A DNA stretch of 51,370 nucleotides from a bacterium (GTDB taxonomy: Bacteria; AUK180): contig JAGLWT010000125.1 in assembly GCA_023133295.1 (NCBI GenBank), positions 1-51,370 of the forward strand. The letters run 5' to 3'. Each line of letters opens with the position of its first letter. Within the stretch, counting starts at the first letter, position 1. Positions 42,390-50,974 of this stretch are shown here, in pieces. A program made the position numbers and the translations under genes. The notes beneath the pieces were generated by a model. That model was given only the letters and a program-made list of their open reading frames with translations. It had not been told where the DNA came from and made no database searches.

Positions 42390-43256
42390 ATGCAGAGGGG
42401 AATTTGGCTCTTCCTTATCTTTGCCCTGACAATGCTTATGCAGAGGGCTTATTGCGCACGGATAGACCTTTTTAATATATCCGTTGAACCCCATACTGCC
42501 TTGAAGATCAGCAATGAGCAGATGTTGAAATGGGATAATTTCTGGGCATTCAAGATCAGCGGGATAACCGATCCGTCTTCATTGTCCCGTCCGCTGATCA
42601 GATTTATTGACAGAAGTGATTTTAAGGGAGAAGTAAACGGTATACAAAAGGAATTCGTTTCCGGCTTTGCTACACCCGCTCGTTCCGAGATCATCATTTT
42701 ACTGCCTTTTAAAAATCCGGGCTTCCCGATAAACGGCATGGACGAGCTCATCAAACACGAGCTTCTTCATTTAGCGGTGTACGGAGTCGGCGGGGAGAAT
42801 GTGCCTCTCTGGCTTAATGAGGGAATGGCGCAATTCTACTCCGATCAATACCCTGAGAATATCCTCTACTGGACATATGTATTTTTTATGCGCCTACCTG
42901 AACTTCAGGAGATTTCGGGAATGGAATTCTACTCCTTTCCGAAGGTCAATTACCCCTTCTCGTATGATCTCGTTTCGTATCTGGACCGAAGATTCGGTGA
43001 AGAGAAACTCTGGATGGTTTTAAGGCATTTAAAGATAAGAGACGGCAATGAGGAAGCTTTTGAAACTGTTCTGGGAGTGAGCATCGGGGAGATATACGAA
43101 GATTTCCGCAAGCAATTAAAAAAGCAGATCTCGCCTACATTTTTCTTTACCCCTCAATTTCTCTTTATCCTTTGCGCCCTTCTCCTGCCTTTTGTTTATA
43201 TGCTGCGAAGAAAGCGGTTCAAGAGATGGATGGAAATGCAGGTGGAAGATGAATAG
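42390..43256 (+). CDS. exported HExxH (peptidase MA-like) membrane-anchored protein
   Basis: 288 residues. Signal peptide or N-anchor MQRGIWLFLIFALTMLMQRA. The zinc motif HELLH is at residues 123-127, with a downstream glutamate at 144 in LWLNEGMAQFY, the gluzincin arrangement of peptidase MA-like proteins. A C-terminal transmembrane helix (FFFTPQFLFILCALLLPFVYML) with a basic tail would leave the catalytic domain outside the cytoplasm. It begins 5 nt after dapB and overlaps the DUF5693 gene, linking it to the csaB cluster. The substrate is unknown; cell-wall processing is inference from context. Confidence 0.8.
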   Translation: MQRGIWLFLIFALTMLMQRAYCARIDLFNISVEPHTALKISNEQMLKWDNFWAFKISGITDPSSLSRPLIRFIDRSDFKGEVNGIQKEFVSGFATPARSEIIILLPFKNPGFPINGMDELIKHELLHLAVYGVGGENVPLWLNEGMAQFYSDQYPENILYWTYVFFMRLPELQEISGMEFYSFPKVNYPFSYDLVSYLDRRFGEEKLWMVLRHLKIRDGNEEAFETVLGVSIGEIYEDFRKQLKKQISPTFFFTPQFLFILCALLLPFVYMLRRKRFKRWMEMQVEDE

Positions 43257-44634
43257 AAATCTCCTTCGATTATTTATTTTCGCCTTTGCGCTTTTGCTCA
43301 CGGTTTTCGCCGTGATGAAAATAGTCAATGAGATGTCAGCAAGACGGATCTGGGTGACGGAAGAGATCTCAAATGGAGAATATAAAATATTGTCCGAGAA
43401 GGGCGAAATAATTATTTCTTTTTCAAGGCTTCTAAATACAAGGGATTTCCGGGGTGTCGCCGGTGTATATATATCTCCGGATGAGATCCAGGTCAACCCG
43501 GAAAAGATCTTTGATATTCTTGAAAAAAGCCGATTGCCGATAATACTTCTTGAAAAGATCAGCCAGCCGGACCCGGGTGAATTGCCGAAATACTTCGCTT
43601 CCCTTCCGCTTATACGGGGGCATATGATCCCTTCGGATGAGTGGCCGAAGCTTTCTGATAATAAGAGGGTACTCAGATTTCGCAGGGCTGTGATCGAGCG
43701 GTCGGTGCATGTGATCTTTCTTCCTGAGAATTCCGCTTATATACGGACAAAATTATTCCCGTACTTGAAGGGCTTTCGAATGCCTCCGCAATTATCTCTT
43801 ATACGCTCTTTTAATTTTGCCCGTATACTGGAGAGATTATTTCTCCTCTTTGCCATTATCGCCTTCTCTTTGATATTGAGCTATCTTCTGTCCATGAAGC
43901 GTCTGGAAATGTTCGTTCTTTTTCTGGTCGGTATATCTCTTATCGCGTCCTATGCCGGAGGGCTGCGGGTGTTCACGAATATGCTTTCGATCGCATTGGT
44001 GATCATCTTTGTCCTTTACGGATTCAACGCCATCTTACAAGGCAATATGGATTTTTTCAGAATAAGCGCCGCTTCGCTGCTGATAGGATTGGCAATATAT
44101 GTCCTCCATTCCCAGCCGAAATTCGCTTGTTATCTCCTGAGATTCAGAGGTGTAAAGGCGGTGTTTTTCATTCCTCTGATCATTGTCTTTTTCCAGGTTG
44201 TATTGTATATCGTATCTGAGAAGATCGAGGTGAAGAGACTCCTTCCGCTATTCTCGATACTTTTTCTAATCGGCCTTTTTGTGATCCTTTCCAAGAGCGG
44301 TAATTGGAAAATACTCCCGTCAGCTTTTGAGAATAAATTGCGTGCGGTCTTTGAAACAGGTCTTTATGCGCGCCCCAGATTCAAGGAATTTCTTTTCGGC
44401 CACCCTCTTTTATTTCTGGGTATACGGATGTTTAAAAAAGACAAGAGATATGTCCTGCTGCTGCCATTTGGAATGGTGGGACAGATATCTCTTATTAATT
44501 CATATATGCACTTCACACACCCACTTCATGTGATCATTCTCTCCTCACTATGGTCACTTCTATTCGGAATAGTAATTGGAACGATCCTATATTATATTAT
44601 TGATGCGGTAAGCAGAGGCTTAAAGAGATTATGA
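43249..44634 (+). CDS. DUF5693 family membrane protein
   Basis: 461 residues from ATG 43249; an upstream in-frame ATG at 43192 lies inside the previous gene and has no good ribosome site, whereas CAGGTGGAAG precedes 43249. An N-terminal helix, an extracytoplasmic domain of ~170 residues (RDFRGVAGVYISPDEI, IPSDEWPK), then about nine transmembrane helices. The conserved C-terminal block ENKLRAVFETGLYARPRFKE..FGHP and MVGQISLINSYMHFTHPL matches DUF5693 proteins, which typically lie directly upstream of csaB, as here (4-nt overlap). It probably works in export or assembly of the CsaB-modified wall polymer. Confidence 0.82.
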   Translation: MNRNLLRLFIFAFALLLTVFAVMKIVNEMSARRIWVTEEISNGEYKILSEKGEIIISFSRLLNTRDFRGVAGVYISPDEIQVNPEKIFDILEKSRLPIILLEKISQPDPGELPKYFASLPLIRGHMIPSDEWPKLSDNKRVLRFRRAVIERSVHVIFLPENSAYIRTKLFPYLKGFRMPPQLSLIRSFNFARILERLFLLFAIIAFSLILSYLLSMKRLEMFVLFLVGISLIASYAGGLRVFTNMLSIALVIIFVLYGFNAILQGNMDFFRISAASLLIGLAIYVLHSQPKFACYLLRFRGVKAVFFIPLIIVFFQVVLYIVSEKIEVKRLLPLFSILFLIGLFVILSKSGNWKILPSAFENKLRAVFETGLYARPRFKEFLFGHPLLFLGIRMFKKDKRYVLLLPFGMVGQISLINSYMHFTHPLHVIILSSLWSLLFGIVIGTILYYIIDAVSRGLKRL

Positions 44635-45620
44635 GAAATAGAAAACACTTTGACATATTTGCGGGATATTTCGGTGGTGGCAATGTTGGAGATGAACTCA
44701 TTTTGAAGATGGGCCTTTCCTACGCCGACCATTCGAAAACCGTTTGCGTGATCTCTTCAGACCCGTGGTTCACCAAGGATAAATATAATGTACGCTCTAT
44801 ACATAAATACAATATTTTCGCGCTGATCTATTATATGTTCTACGCTAACCGCCTCATCTTTCCCGGCGGCGGCATCTTTCAGGATATGACATCATCCCGA
44901 TCATTGTATTATTATCTGGTGGTCGTTCTTCTGGCAAAACTATTCGGCGTTAGAGTGGAAATGTATGGCATGGGGCTGGGACCTTTCGTGAATTATCTGA
45001 ATCGTATCCTTACGGTGAATATTTTGAAAATGGTAGATCATCTTCAAGTGAGGGACGAGAAATCAATGACATTTCTGAAGGGCATGAGAAAAAGCCGCGC
45101 GCATCTTGGGCCTGACACACTTATGAAGTTCAGCAATTCGTTCTTATTGAATAACCCCGGCTCCTCGGCAGATACCTTTACCATCGGGATCAATCTTCGT
45201 CCCTGGCACAATGTAAAACGGCTGATCAAAGAGATAGTCCTTGTATTGTCAGAGTTGAAGTCAGACCGTAAGGTGGCATTCTTTCTGATACCTTTCTCCC
45301 ACGCTGATGAGAAGGTATTGAGAAGACTTCTGCCGTATCTCAATACCAATACCTATATGATCGATATCAATCCGGAGAACGCCTTTGACCTTATCTCGAC
45401 ATGTGACCTGACGATAGGAATGCGGCTGCACTTTAATATGATCGCGCAATTATTGGAAAAACCCTCGATAAATATCGCCTATGACCGAAAATGCCGGGAT
45501 GTACTGCATGCGGGCGATTCACATTTCATTTTGAATATGTCAAGGATCACGCGCCGCAATTTCGCGAATCACTTTGAAAATGCGCTGAAGATATCCGGTT
45601 ATCCCCGTTCCGCAGGCTGA
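44631..45620 (+). CDS. csaB: polysaccharide pyruvyl transferase CsaB
   Basis: 329 residues. CsaB adds ketal pyruvate to secondary wall polysaccharide, creating the ligand for SLH-domain surface proteins. GYFGGGNVGDELIL at the start, FPGGGIFQDMTSSRSLYYY, GMGLGP, the LRPW segment and TIGMRLHFNMIAQ near the C-terminus are family signatures. It overlaps the DUF5693 gene by 4 nt. SLH proteins themselves are not seen in the window. A 7-bp stem-loop TCGTTCT/AGAACGA (45621-45639) follows the stop directly, without a T-tract. Confidence 0.9.
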   Translation: MRNRKHFDIFAGYFGGGNVGDELILKMGLSYADHSKTVCVISSDPWFTKDKYNVRSIHKYNIFALIYYMFYANRLIFPGGGIFQDMTSSRSLYYYLVVVLLAKLFGVRVEMYGMGLGPFVNYLNRILTVNILKMVDHLQVRDEKSMTFLKGMRKSRAHLGPDTLMKFSNSFLLNNPGSSADTFTIGINLRPWHNVKRLIKEIVLVLSELKSDRKVAFFLIPFSHADEKVLRRLLPYLNTNTYMIDINPENAFDLISTCDLTIGMRLHFNMIAQLLEKPSINIAYDRKCRDVLHAGDSHFILNMSRITRRNFANHFENALKISGYPRSAG

Positions 45621-45918
45621 TCGTTCTCGCTAAGAACGAAGTGTGAAGCATTAGGAAGTGTGAAGTGTAAAGTAAAGAATCGAGAAAAGACAATATACGA
45701 AAGATAGACTGGATGCCACGCTTTCGCTCTGCATGACAAAATCCTTCCCCACCACACTTGTACCTTGTCTCTTCCCCCCTGTTCCACTGGGTCCACTTGT
45801 ACCTGGGTCCACTGCGTAGCGTGTCCCTTGTGCTCTGCGAAGCATAACCTTGAACTTTTGAACATTTCAACCTTTGAACAATCTTATTCTCCCCGTACTT
45901 CAACCGCTTCCGTATGAA
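45621..45918. repeat. repeat-filled intergenic spacer
   Basis: No gene seen. GTGTGAA/GTGTAAA/GTAAAGA-type heptamers lie at 45645-45680. A GGATGCCACGCTTTCGCTCTG...ATGACA module (45710-45738) is the reverse-oriented GTCAT-type unit. ACTTGTACC/GTCCACT units follow at 45755-45825, and the CTTGTGCTCTGCGAAGCATA unit at 45827-45885 is shared with 15123-15173. Confidence 0.72.
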
Positions 45919-45947
45919 TTGAAAAAAATGTCAAAGTGTGATAAAAT
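45919..45947 (+). promoter_or_regulatory. promoter of the kinase-tmk-holB unit
   Basis: TTGAAA (45919-45924), 17-bp spacer, TAAAAT (45942-45947). The ATG at 45954 is only 6 bases after the -10 box, so the mRNA should be leaderless or nearly so. Confidence 0.7.
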
Positions 45948-45953
45948 GCGCTT

Positions 45954-48146
45954 ATGGATAAGAAAAATAAAAAAATAGGCGGATATACTATTGATAAGCA
46001 GGTCGGCAAGGGTGGAATGGCCACCCTCTTCAGAGGTACTCAGGATTCTCTGAACAGACCTGTAGCTATAAAGGAATTGCATTCATTTTTATATGAAGAT
46101 ACGACCTTCATAGATCGTTTCAAAAGAGAGGCGCTGGTTCTTTCCAAACTTGAGCATCAGAATATCGTTCGTATATATGAATTCATTGAAATGCACTCTT
46201 CTTTCTTCATCATTATGGAATTCGTGGAGGGCGTTGACCTTAAGGCCGTTATCAAATCTGTCGGCGGAAAAATGTCTCCTCAATTGGCTTTGATGTTCGT
46301 ATATTTCATTCTTAAAGGACTGTCATTCGCTCACAATAGAAGCGTGGTCCACCGTGATATCAAGCCCGCGAATATACTGGTTTCCAAGGCCGGCGATGTC
46401 AAATTGGTGGATTTCGGCCTTGCGCATACAGAAGACGCGCAGAACCTGACCATGACAGGAACCCTGATGGGTACTCCCGCTTATATGTCGCCCGAGCAGG
46501 CAAAAGGCGAACCCGCAGATGATCAGAGTGATATTTTTTCCACCGGTATTATTTTATATGAATTACTGGCGGGAGAGAAGCCATATCCCGATACGAAAAA
46601 TTATATGTCCGTTATCGCCAAGATACTTTCACCGGAACCACTGCCAGTTCCTAAACTGAGCCCTGATGTCGACGGTCAGCTGGCTTCAATATATAAGAAA
46701 ATGGTCGCCAAAGAGAAAGAGGAAAGATATCAAAGCTGCGGCGAAGCCCTTACCGATATAGAGGAATATTTCGCGAAGTTCGGTACTACGCCGTCCGAAG
46801 ATCTGATAATGAATTACCTCAAATCCCCCTCAAAGTACTGGCCGAAATTCCGTCAAACGATGATAGACAAAGCGTTGAAAATGGGGACCACTGATTTTAA
46901 ACAGGGTAAAGAAGGATATTCTACCGCCATTAACCATTTCAAAAGAGCCTTGGTATGGGACCCTGGCAATGCAGAGGCAAAGGGCTATGTCGAGAAGATC
47001 AATAAGGCAACTTCTGGAGGAAAGGTCCCTGTCATTCCATTGATCGCTGTTGTTCTTCTGGCGGTGGCAGCAGTTCTTTACTTCACCGTATTCCGCGTAA
47101 AAACCATATTGATGATACAATCGGACCCGGCAGGCGCGGTAATTACCCTCGACGGCAAAAAACTGGATGATGTTACGCCGCTTTCTATACATGTCAAGCC
47201 CGGCGATCATGAGCTTCTTCTTTTCAAGGAGATGCATGAGACAGAAGCCGCAACCATTACTCTTGTCAAGGGTGATAAGAAGACAATGCAGTATGTCCTT
47301 GACAGATGGCAGTATCAAAGGTCCACTTTCAAGATCTCTCCCAAGGGTGCAACCGTCCTTTTAGACGGCGAGGTCCTGTCCAATTATAAAAACATCAAAT
47401 TGAATATAGGCACGCATTCCATTAAGGTATCCAAGCCGGATCACAGAACCTATCAGCAAAAGATCAATATCTTTGAAGGCGGGATCAAGGATTACACCAT
47501 TTCCTTGAGAAAGGTATCGGATATGCTGACAATAAAATCGGAGCCCTCAGGCGCATATTTGACGCTCAACGGCAAGCGTGTCGGAAAGACCCCGTACAGC
47601 ATGAAACGGAAATTCGGAAAATTCAGTATAGCCCTTTCTCTGAAGACATTCAATACTATCAATGATAAGATCGACTTTAATGAGAAAAGGACAGATTTCT
47701 CCTTTGAAATGACGAAGAAGGTGATCAAATACGGAAAGGCATATTTTAAAGTGAAAGGTGGATACGGGGATGTTTACATCGATGGAAAGAAGATCGGATA
47801 CACACCCATTCGTCCTCAGTCGCTTCCCGTCGGCAAGCACCGTATTCAGGTAAAGGCCGCTAGTTTTCAGGATATTGATAAATGGGTAACCGTGAAAGAG
47901 GGCGAGAACCGTTTTGTTATCCAAATGAAATCAGCATATGGATACCTCAGTATTAATTCCAAGCCATGGGGTAATATCTATCTCGACGGAAAGAAGATCG
48001 GAACAACACCCGTTAGCAAGAAGAAGATCATGGCGGGAAAATATACACTCGAATTGAGAAACCCCAAATGTGAGCCGTACACGGAAGAGATCGTTGTAAA
48101 GAACGGCGAGACATTAAAGAAGAATTTTAAGCTTATTTTTAAATAA
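45954..48146 (+). CDS. membrane Ser/Thr protein kinase with five PEGA repeats
   Basis: 730 residues. Hanks-type kinase domain: glycine loop GKGGMA 18-23, Lys40, HRDIKPAN 133-140, DFG 153-155, and GTPAYMSPE 173-181, all intact, so activity is expected. One transmembrane helix lies at about 358-381. Outside it are five PEGA-type beta repeats, each with a P/GxG..V.LDGK..G.TP core (SDPAGAVITLDGK, SEPSGAYLTLNGK, YGDVYIDGKKIGYTP, WGNIYLDGKKIGTTP, plus one diverged copy). PEGA modules are thought to bind or sense envelope components. The promoter is immediately upstream. The TAA shares one base with the tmk ATG, so kinase and replication-related genes are cotranscribed. Confidence 0.92.
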   Translation: MDKKNKKIGGYTIDKQVGKGGMATLFRGTQDSLNRPVAIKELHSFLYEDTTFIDRFKREALVLSKLEHQNIVRIYEFIEMHSSFFIIMEFVEGVDLKAVIKSVGGKMSPQLALMFVYFILKGLSFAHNRSVVHRDIKPANILVSKAGDVKLVDFGLAHTEDAQNLTMTGTLMGTPAYMSPEQAKGEPADDQSDIFSTGIILYELLAGEKPYPDTKNYMSVIAKILSPEPLPVPKLSPDVDGQLASIYKKMVAKEKEERYQSCGEALTDIEEYFAKFGTTPSEDLIMNYLKSPSKYWPKFRQTMIDKALKMGTTDFKQGKEGYSTAINHFKRALVWDPGNAEAKGYVEKINKATSGGKVPVIPLIAVVLLAVAAVLYFTVFRVKTILMIQSDPAGAVITLDGKKLDDVTPLSIHVKPGDHELLLFKEMHETEAATITLVKGDKKTMQYVLDRWQYQRSTFKISPKGATVLLDGEVLSNYKNIKLNIGTHSIKVSKPDHRTYQQKINIFEGGIKDYTISLRKVSDMLTIKSEPSGAYLTLNGKRVGKTPYSMKRKFGKFSIALSLKTFNTINDKIDFNEKRTDFSFEMTKKVIKYGKAYFKVKGGYGDVYIDGKKIGYTPIRPQSLPVGKHRIQVKAASFQDIDKWVTVKEGENRFVIQMKSAYGYLSINSKPWGNIYLDGKKIGTTPVSKKKIMAGKYTLELRNPKCEPYTEEIVVKNGETLKKNFKLIFK

Positions 48147-48805
48147 TGGGAAATTCATTCCAGCATCTCACCGGTTTTTTCATCACATTTGAAGGCCCGG
48201 AAGGATGCGGCAAATCGACACAGATATCACTATTTACATCATACCTTAAGACGCTTGATATAGGATTCGAACTTACCAGAGAACCCGGCGGGACCTCCAT
48301 AGGCGAAAGTATCAGAAAGATCCTTCTGGACCCCGGCAATAAGGCGATGAATCCGATAGCCGAGGCGTATCTTTACGCCGCTTCACGCGCTCAGCATGTG
48401 AATGAAAAAATACTACCTCTCTTAGAAAAGGGAATAAATGTGATCTCTGACAGATACCTTGACTCCTCTTTAATATATCAAGGCGTAGGCAGGGGTATAG
48501 GAATGGAAAGGGTGATGAAGATCAATGAAGAGGCGGTCGCGAAGGTAATACCCGGCCTCTGTTTTGTGATCATGGTCCGCCCTGAGATCGGTTTGAAGAG
48601 AGCAAAGGAGACCAGCCGTACCGACGGCTATGAGAAGGGCGACCGTTTAGAGCAGGAAAAACGGGATTTCCACAATGCCATATATCAAGGCTTTAAACAG
48701 CTTCCGGAATTTCGAAAGGACATTGTGCTTATTGACGGGGAGAGAAGTATTGAGGAGGTCCATGCTGAGATAAAGTGGATCTTTTCGGAGAAATATAATG
48801 TTTGA
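48146..48805 (+). CDS. tmk: thymidylate kinase
   Basis: 219 residues. Phosphorylates dTMP to dTDP. P-loop GPEGCGKST at 17-25, LTREPGGTSIGE for substrate binding, SDRYLDSSLIYQGVGRG (DRY motif) and a lid region rich in Lys/Arg. ATG overlaps the kinase-gene stop by one base, and the end overlaps holB by 8 nt. The tmk-holB pairing is common in bacteria. Intact and of normal length. Confidence 0.95.
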   Translation: MGNSFQHLTGFFITFEGPEGCGKSTQISLFTSYLKTLDIGFELTREPGGTSIGESIRKILLDPGNKAMNPIAEAYLYAASRAQHVNEKILPLLEKGINVISDRYLDSSLIYQGVGRGIGMERVMKINEEAVAKVIPGLCFVIMVRPEIGLKRAKETSRTDGYEKGDRLEQEKRDFHNAIYQGFKQLPEFRKDIVLIDGERSIEEVHAEIKWIFSEKYNV

Positions 48806-49862
48806 TACGATCATCTCACATGATCATATCAAGAACTTCGTCATGAAAGAATTGAAAGAGGACCGCATACCGAACGGCTTCCTTTTTACCGGCCCTCAGG
48901 GCGTGGGTAAACACCTTTTTGCTGATGAATTGGCCAAAATACTGAATTGCACGGGGAATGAGCCGCCATGCGGGAGCTGCTCCAATTGCAAGGTATTGGA
49001 GGCCGGCGAACATCCCGATATCGTTACAATCGACCCGAAAGCAAATCTGAAGTTAGAAGCATCAAAAAAGAGCTCTGATACCGTGAAGTTCAGGGATCTT
49101 ATCGATAAGATCATTAGTGACTCGATCTTCCGCCCTTCACTTGGCGCGAAGAAAGTAGTGATCATAGATGATGCCGGCGACCTGTCGGTCCCGGCGATGA
49201 ACAATCTCCTGAAGATACTTGAGGAGCCGCCGGAATATATGGTAATGATACTTATCTCAACATCAGAGAGGAATGTGCTTCCCACCATAAGATCAAGAAC
49301 GCAGCAGCTGAGGTTTAAAAGATTGTCCGCCAGTAGTATTAAGGAATTCATAGGTAGCGGTAAAGAAGAAGCCGACGAGGGCTCGCTGAAGATGTGCAAC
49401 GGCAGTCTCGGCCGGTATTATGACCTTTCGCAGGAGCAATTTGAAAAGTTCTTCAGAATAACGACTCAGATCTTAACTACAGTGAAAAGCGCAAGGCATG
49501 TGTGGGACATCAATAAGGTAGCCGCCGAGATCATTAAGAAAGAGTTCAAGACAAAAACCAGGCAATACTATGATGAATTCCGCCATTATCTGGATTTCCT
49601 TAAGCGTCTCTGTGAATTTACTTTGGTCAAAGGTGATCTGGAGACAAAGGAATTCAACAGATTCTACGATGCTGTTTCAGCAATAAATGTTTCTTCAAAG
49701 CGAAAGATGGGCGAAGACCCGATGTTCCGTCTCGATGTTTCAGGAAAAGTAGCCAAGGCGATCGAAATCGCACGGTCCGCGAGCTTCAGATATGTTAACT
49801 TCGAATTACTTCTCTCCGAGTTCATCCGCAACTTAGGAACGGCCTTCCGTGGAATTAGCTGA
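48798..49862 (+). CDS. holB: DNA polymerase III delta' subunit
   Basis: 354 residues. Clamp-loader subunit. Modified Walker A GPQGVGKH at 32-39; a zinc-finger with Cys51, Cys58, Cys61 and Cys64; KKVVIIDDAGDL as Walker B-like; NNLLKILEEPP; and IRSRTQ in place of the SRC sensor sequence. This combination is typical of delta' rather than DnaX gamma/tau. GGAG precedes the ATG within the tmk end. The C-terminal ~150 residues are helical and diverged. It overlaps the M19 dipeptidase start by 14 nt. Confidence 0.9.
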   Translation: MFDTIISHDHIKNFVMKELKEDRIPNGFLFTGPQGVGKHLFADELAKILNCTGNEPPCGSCSNCKVLEAGEHPDIVTIDPKANLKLEASKKSSDTVKFRDLIDKIISDSIFRPSLGAKKVVIIDDAGDLSVPAMNNLLKILEEPPEYMVMILISTSERNVLPTIRSRTQQLRFKRLSASSIKEFIGSGKEEADEGSLKMCNGSLGRYYDLSQEQFEKFFRITTQILTTVKSARHVWDINKVAAEIIKKEFKTKTRQYYDEFRHYLDFLKRLCEFTLVKGDLETKEFNRFYDAVSAINVSSKRKMGEDPMFRLDVSGKVAKAIEIARSASFRYVNFELLLSEFIRNLGTAFRGIS

Positions 49863-50667
49863 TCTTCATGTTGACACTCCTTTAAATGATGCTCCGGTAA
49901 TAAACGCCGCTTCTTTAGCTGAGTTCGAATCCCTGATAATCAATTTCGCCTTCTGTTTTCTTAAGCCCATATCGCTCGCGTCGATGAGTAAAACGATCTC
50001 CGTTTTTCAAAAATCTGTCCCCGGCATGCATCCGCATCTGTTTCCCATATATTCGATAGAAGGACTCGGGGAATTTGATAATGTTGAGGATGTGCTGTAC
50101 TTAATTGACGAGTATGATATGAGTGTGGTATCTCTGAGCTGGAATAAGGATTCTCTTTTCGGAGGCGGCTGTTTCGGGGCCGAAGCAGGCGGGCTGACAT
50201 CCATGGGAGATGCGCTTCTGAATGAGCTCGCGAAGAGAAATACCGTTGTCGATATATCCCATGCTTCTCCCAAGCTTGCGGACGATATACTGAGGGATTA
50301 TTCACGAGTGATCGCCACGCATTCCAATGCCCATCATATCATGCCCCACGAAAGGAATCTCAGGGACGGACTTATCAGGCATACCGCGCTTTCCGGAGGG
50401 TTAATAGGCGTAAATTTTTATAGAAAATTCATTGCTGAGAACGGCACGCTTTCCGACCTCTTGAGGCATATAGAACATATAATAGCCGTTGCTGGAGAAA
50501 ACTGTATCGCGCTGGGGTCCGATCTTGATGGAATGGATGACGGGGTGATATCCGAGCCTTCGGGCTTCAAAGGGCTCTATGACGCGGTTGTTAAAGGCTT
50601 TTCGGAGTCTATTGCCAAAAAATTGTTCTTTGAGAACGTGAAAAAATATTTCTCTATAAGTACATGA
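49849..50667 (+). CDS. membrane dipeptidase (peptidase M19)
   Basis: 272 residues, shorter than the usual 310-400. M19 enzymes are zinc dipeptidases of the amidohydrolase fold. Metal ligands are visible: His7 and Asp9 (DLHVDT), Glu71 (YSIEG), His138 (VDISHAS), His158 (ATHSNAH), and Asp225 (GSDLDGMD). SWNKDSLFGGGCFG and HERNLRDG are other family segments. The start is GTG 49849 within holB; no better start exists downstream because DLHVDT would be lost. No signal peptide, so it should be cytoplasmic. Role in peptide or D-amino-acid dipeptide turnover is inferred from the family. Confidence 0.88.
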   Translation: MELADLHVDTPLNDAPVINAASLAEFESLIINFAFCFLKPISLASMSKTISVFQKSVPGMHPHLFPIYSIEGLGEFDNVEDVLYLIDEYDMSVVSLSWNKDSLFGGGCFGAEAGGLTSMGDALLNELAKRNTVVDISHASPKLADDILRDYSRVIATHSNAHHIMPHERNLRDGLIRHTALSGGLIGVNFYRKFIAENGTLSDLLRHIEHIIAVAGENCIALGSDLDGMDDGVISEPSGFKGLYDAVVKGFSESIAKKLFFENVKKYFSIST

Positions 50668-50712
50668 ATATTGGGCATAAATTATTTATTTTCAAAAACT
50701 TCCCAAAACCCC

Positions 50713-50740
50713 TTGATTTTGTGTGAATAATCGGTATAAT
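50713..50740 (+). promoter_or_regulatory. rRNA operon promoter P1
   Basis: TTGATT (50713-50718), 16-bp spacer, TATAAT (50735-50740), about 240 bp before the 16S gene. Confidence 0.6.
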
Positions 50741-50766
50741 GTTTAATTGTTCTTTGAAATTTATAA

Positions 50767-50819
50767 GAGATCCCCGCGATGAGTTTTAGTCGCAGAAGGC
50801 AGATCCCCGCGGGCATCTC
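50767..50819 (+). promoter_or_regulatory. stem-loop in the rRNA leader
   Basis: GAGATCCCCGCG (50767-50778) pairs with CGCGGGCATCTC (50808-50819) at 11 of 12 positions. AGATCCCCGCG is also repeated directly at 50768-50778 and 50801-50811. It lies between the two promoters and so would occur only in P1 transcripts. Confidence 0.55.
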
Positions 50820-50847
50820 ACTACTTCAAATATTTTGTTGAAAATAC

Positions 50848-50876
50848 TTGACAATACATTAGTTTTTTGCTAAAAT
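50848..50876 (+). promoter_or_regulatory. rRNA operon promoter P2
   Basis: Perfect TTGACA (50848-50853), 17-bp spacer, TAAAAT (50871-50876); expected start near 50883. Confidence 0.82.
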
Positions 50877-50895
50877 CATTTTTTGTGAAAAACTT

Positions 50896-50907
50896 TGCTC
50901 TTTTACT
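50896..50907 (+). promoter_or_regulatory. boxA-like antitermination site
   Basis: TGCTCTTTTACT closely matches the boxA consensus TGCTCTTTAACA and sits at the start of the P2 transcript, as expected for rRNA antitermination. Confidence 0.65.
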
Positions 50908-50974
50908 CAATGTGGAAGGTGAGGGTTGTGAAACTCGGATCCTTGAAAAAAACACAAAACATCAATTTACTTTA

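Noticed and set aside
43192..43251. Earlier start for the DUF5693 protein
   Set aside because: Adds a Cys/Arg-rich stretch inside the preceding gene; CAGGTGGAAG before ATG 43249 and a proper N-terminal membrane helix favour the later start.
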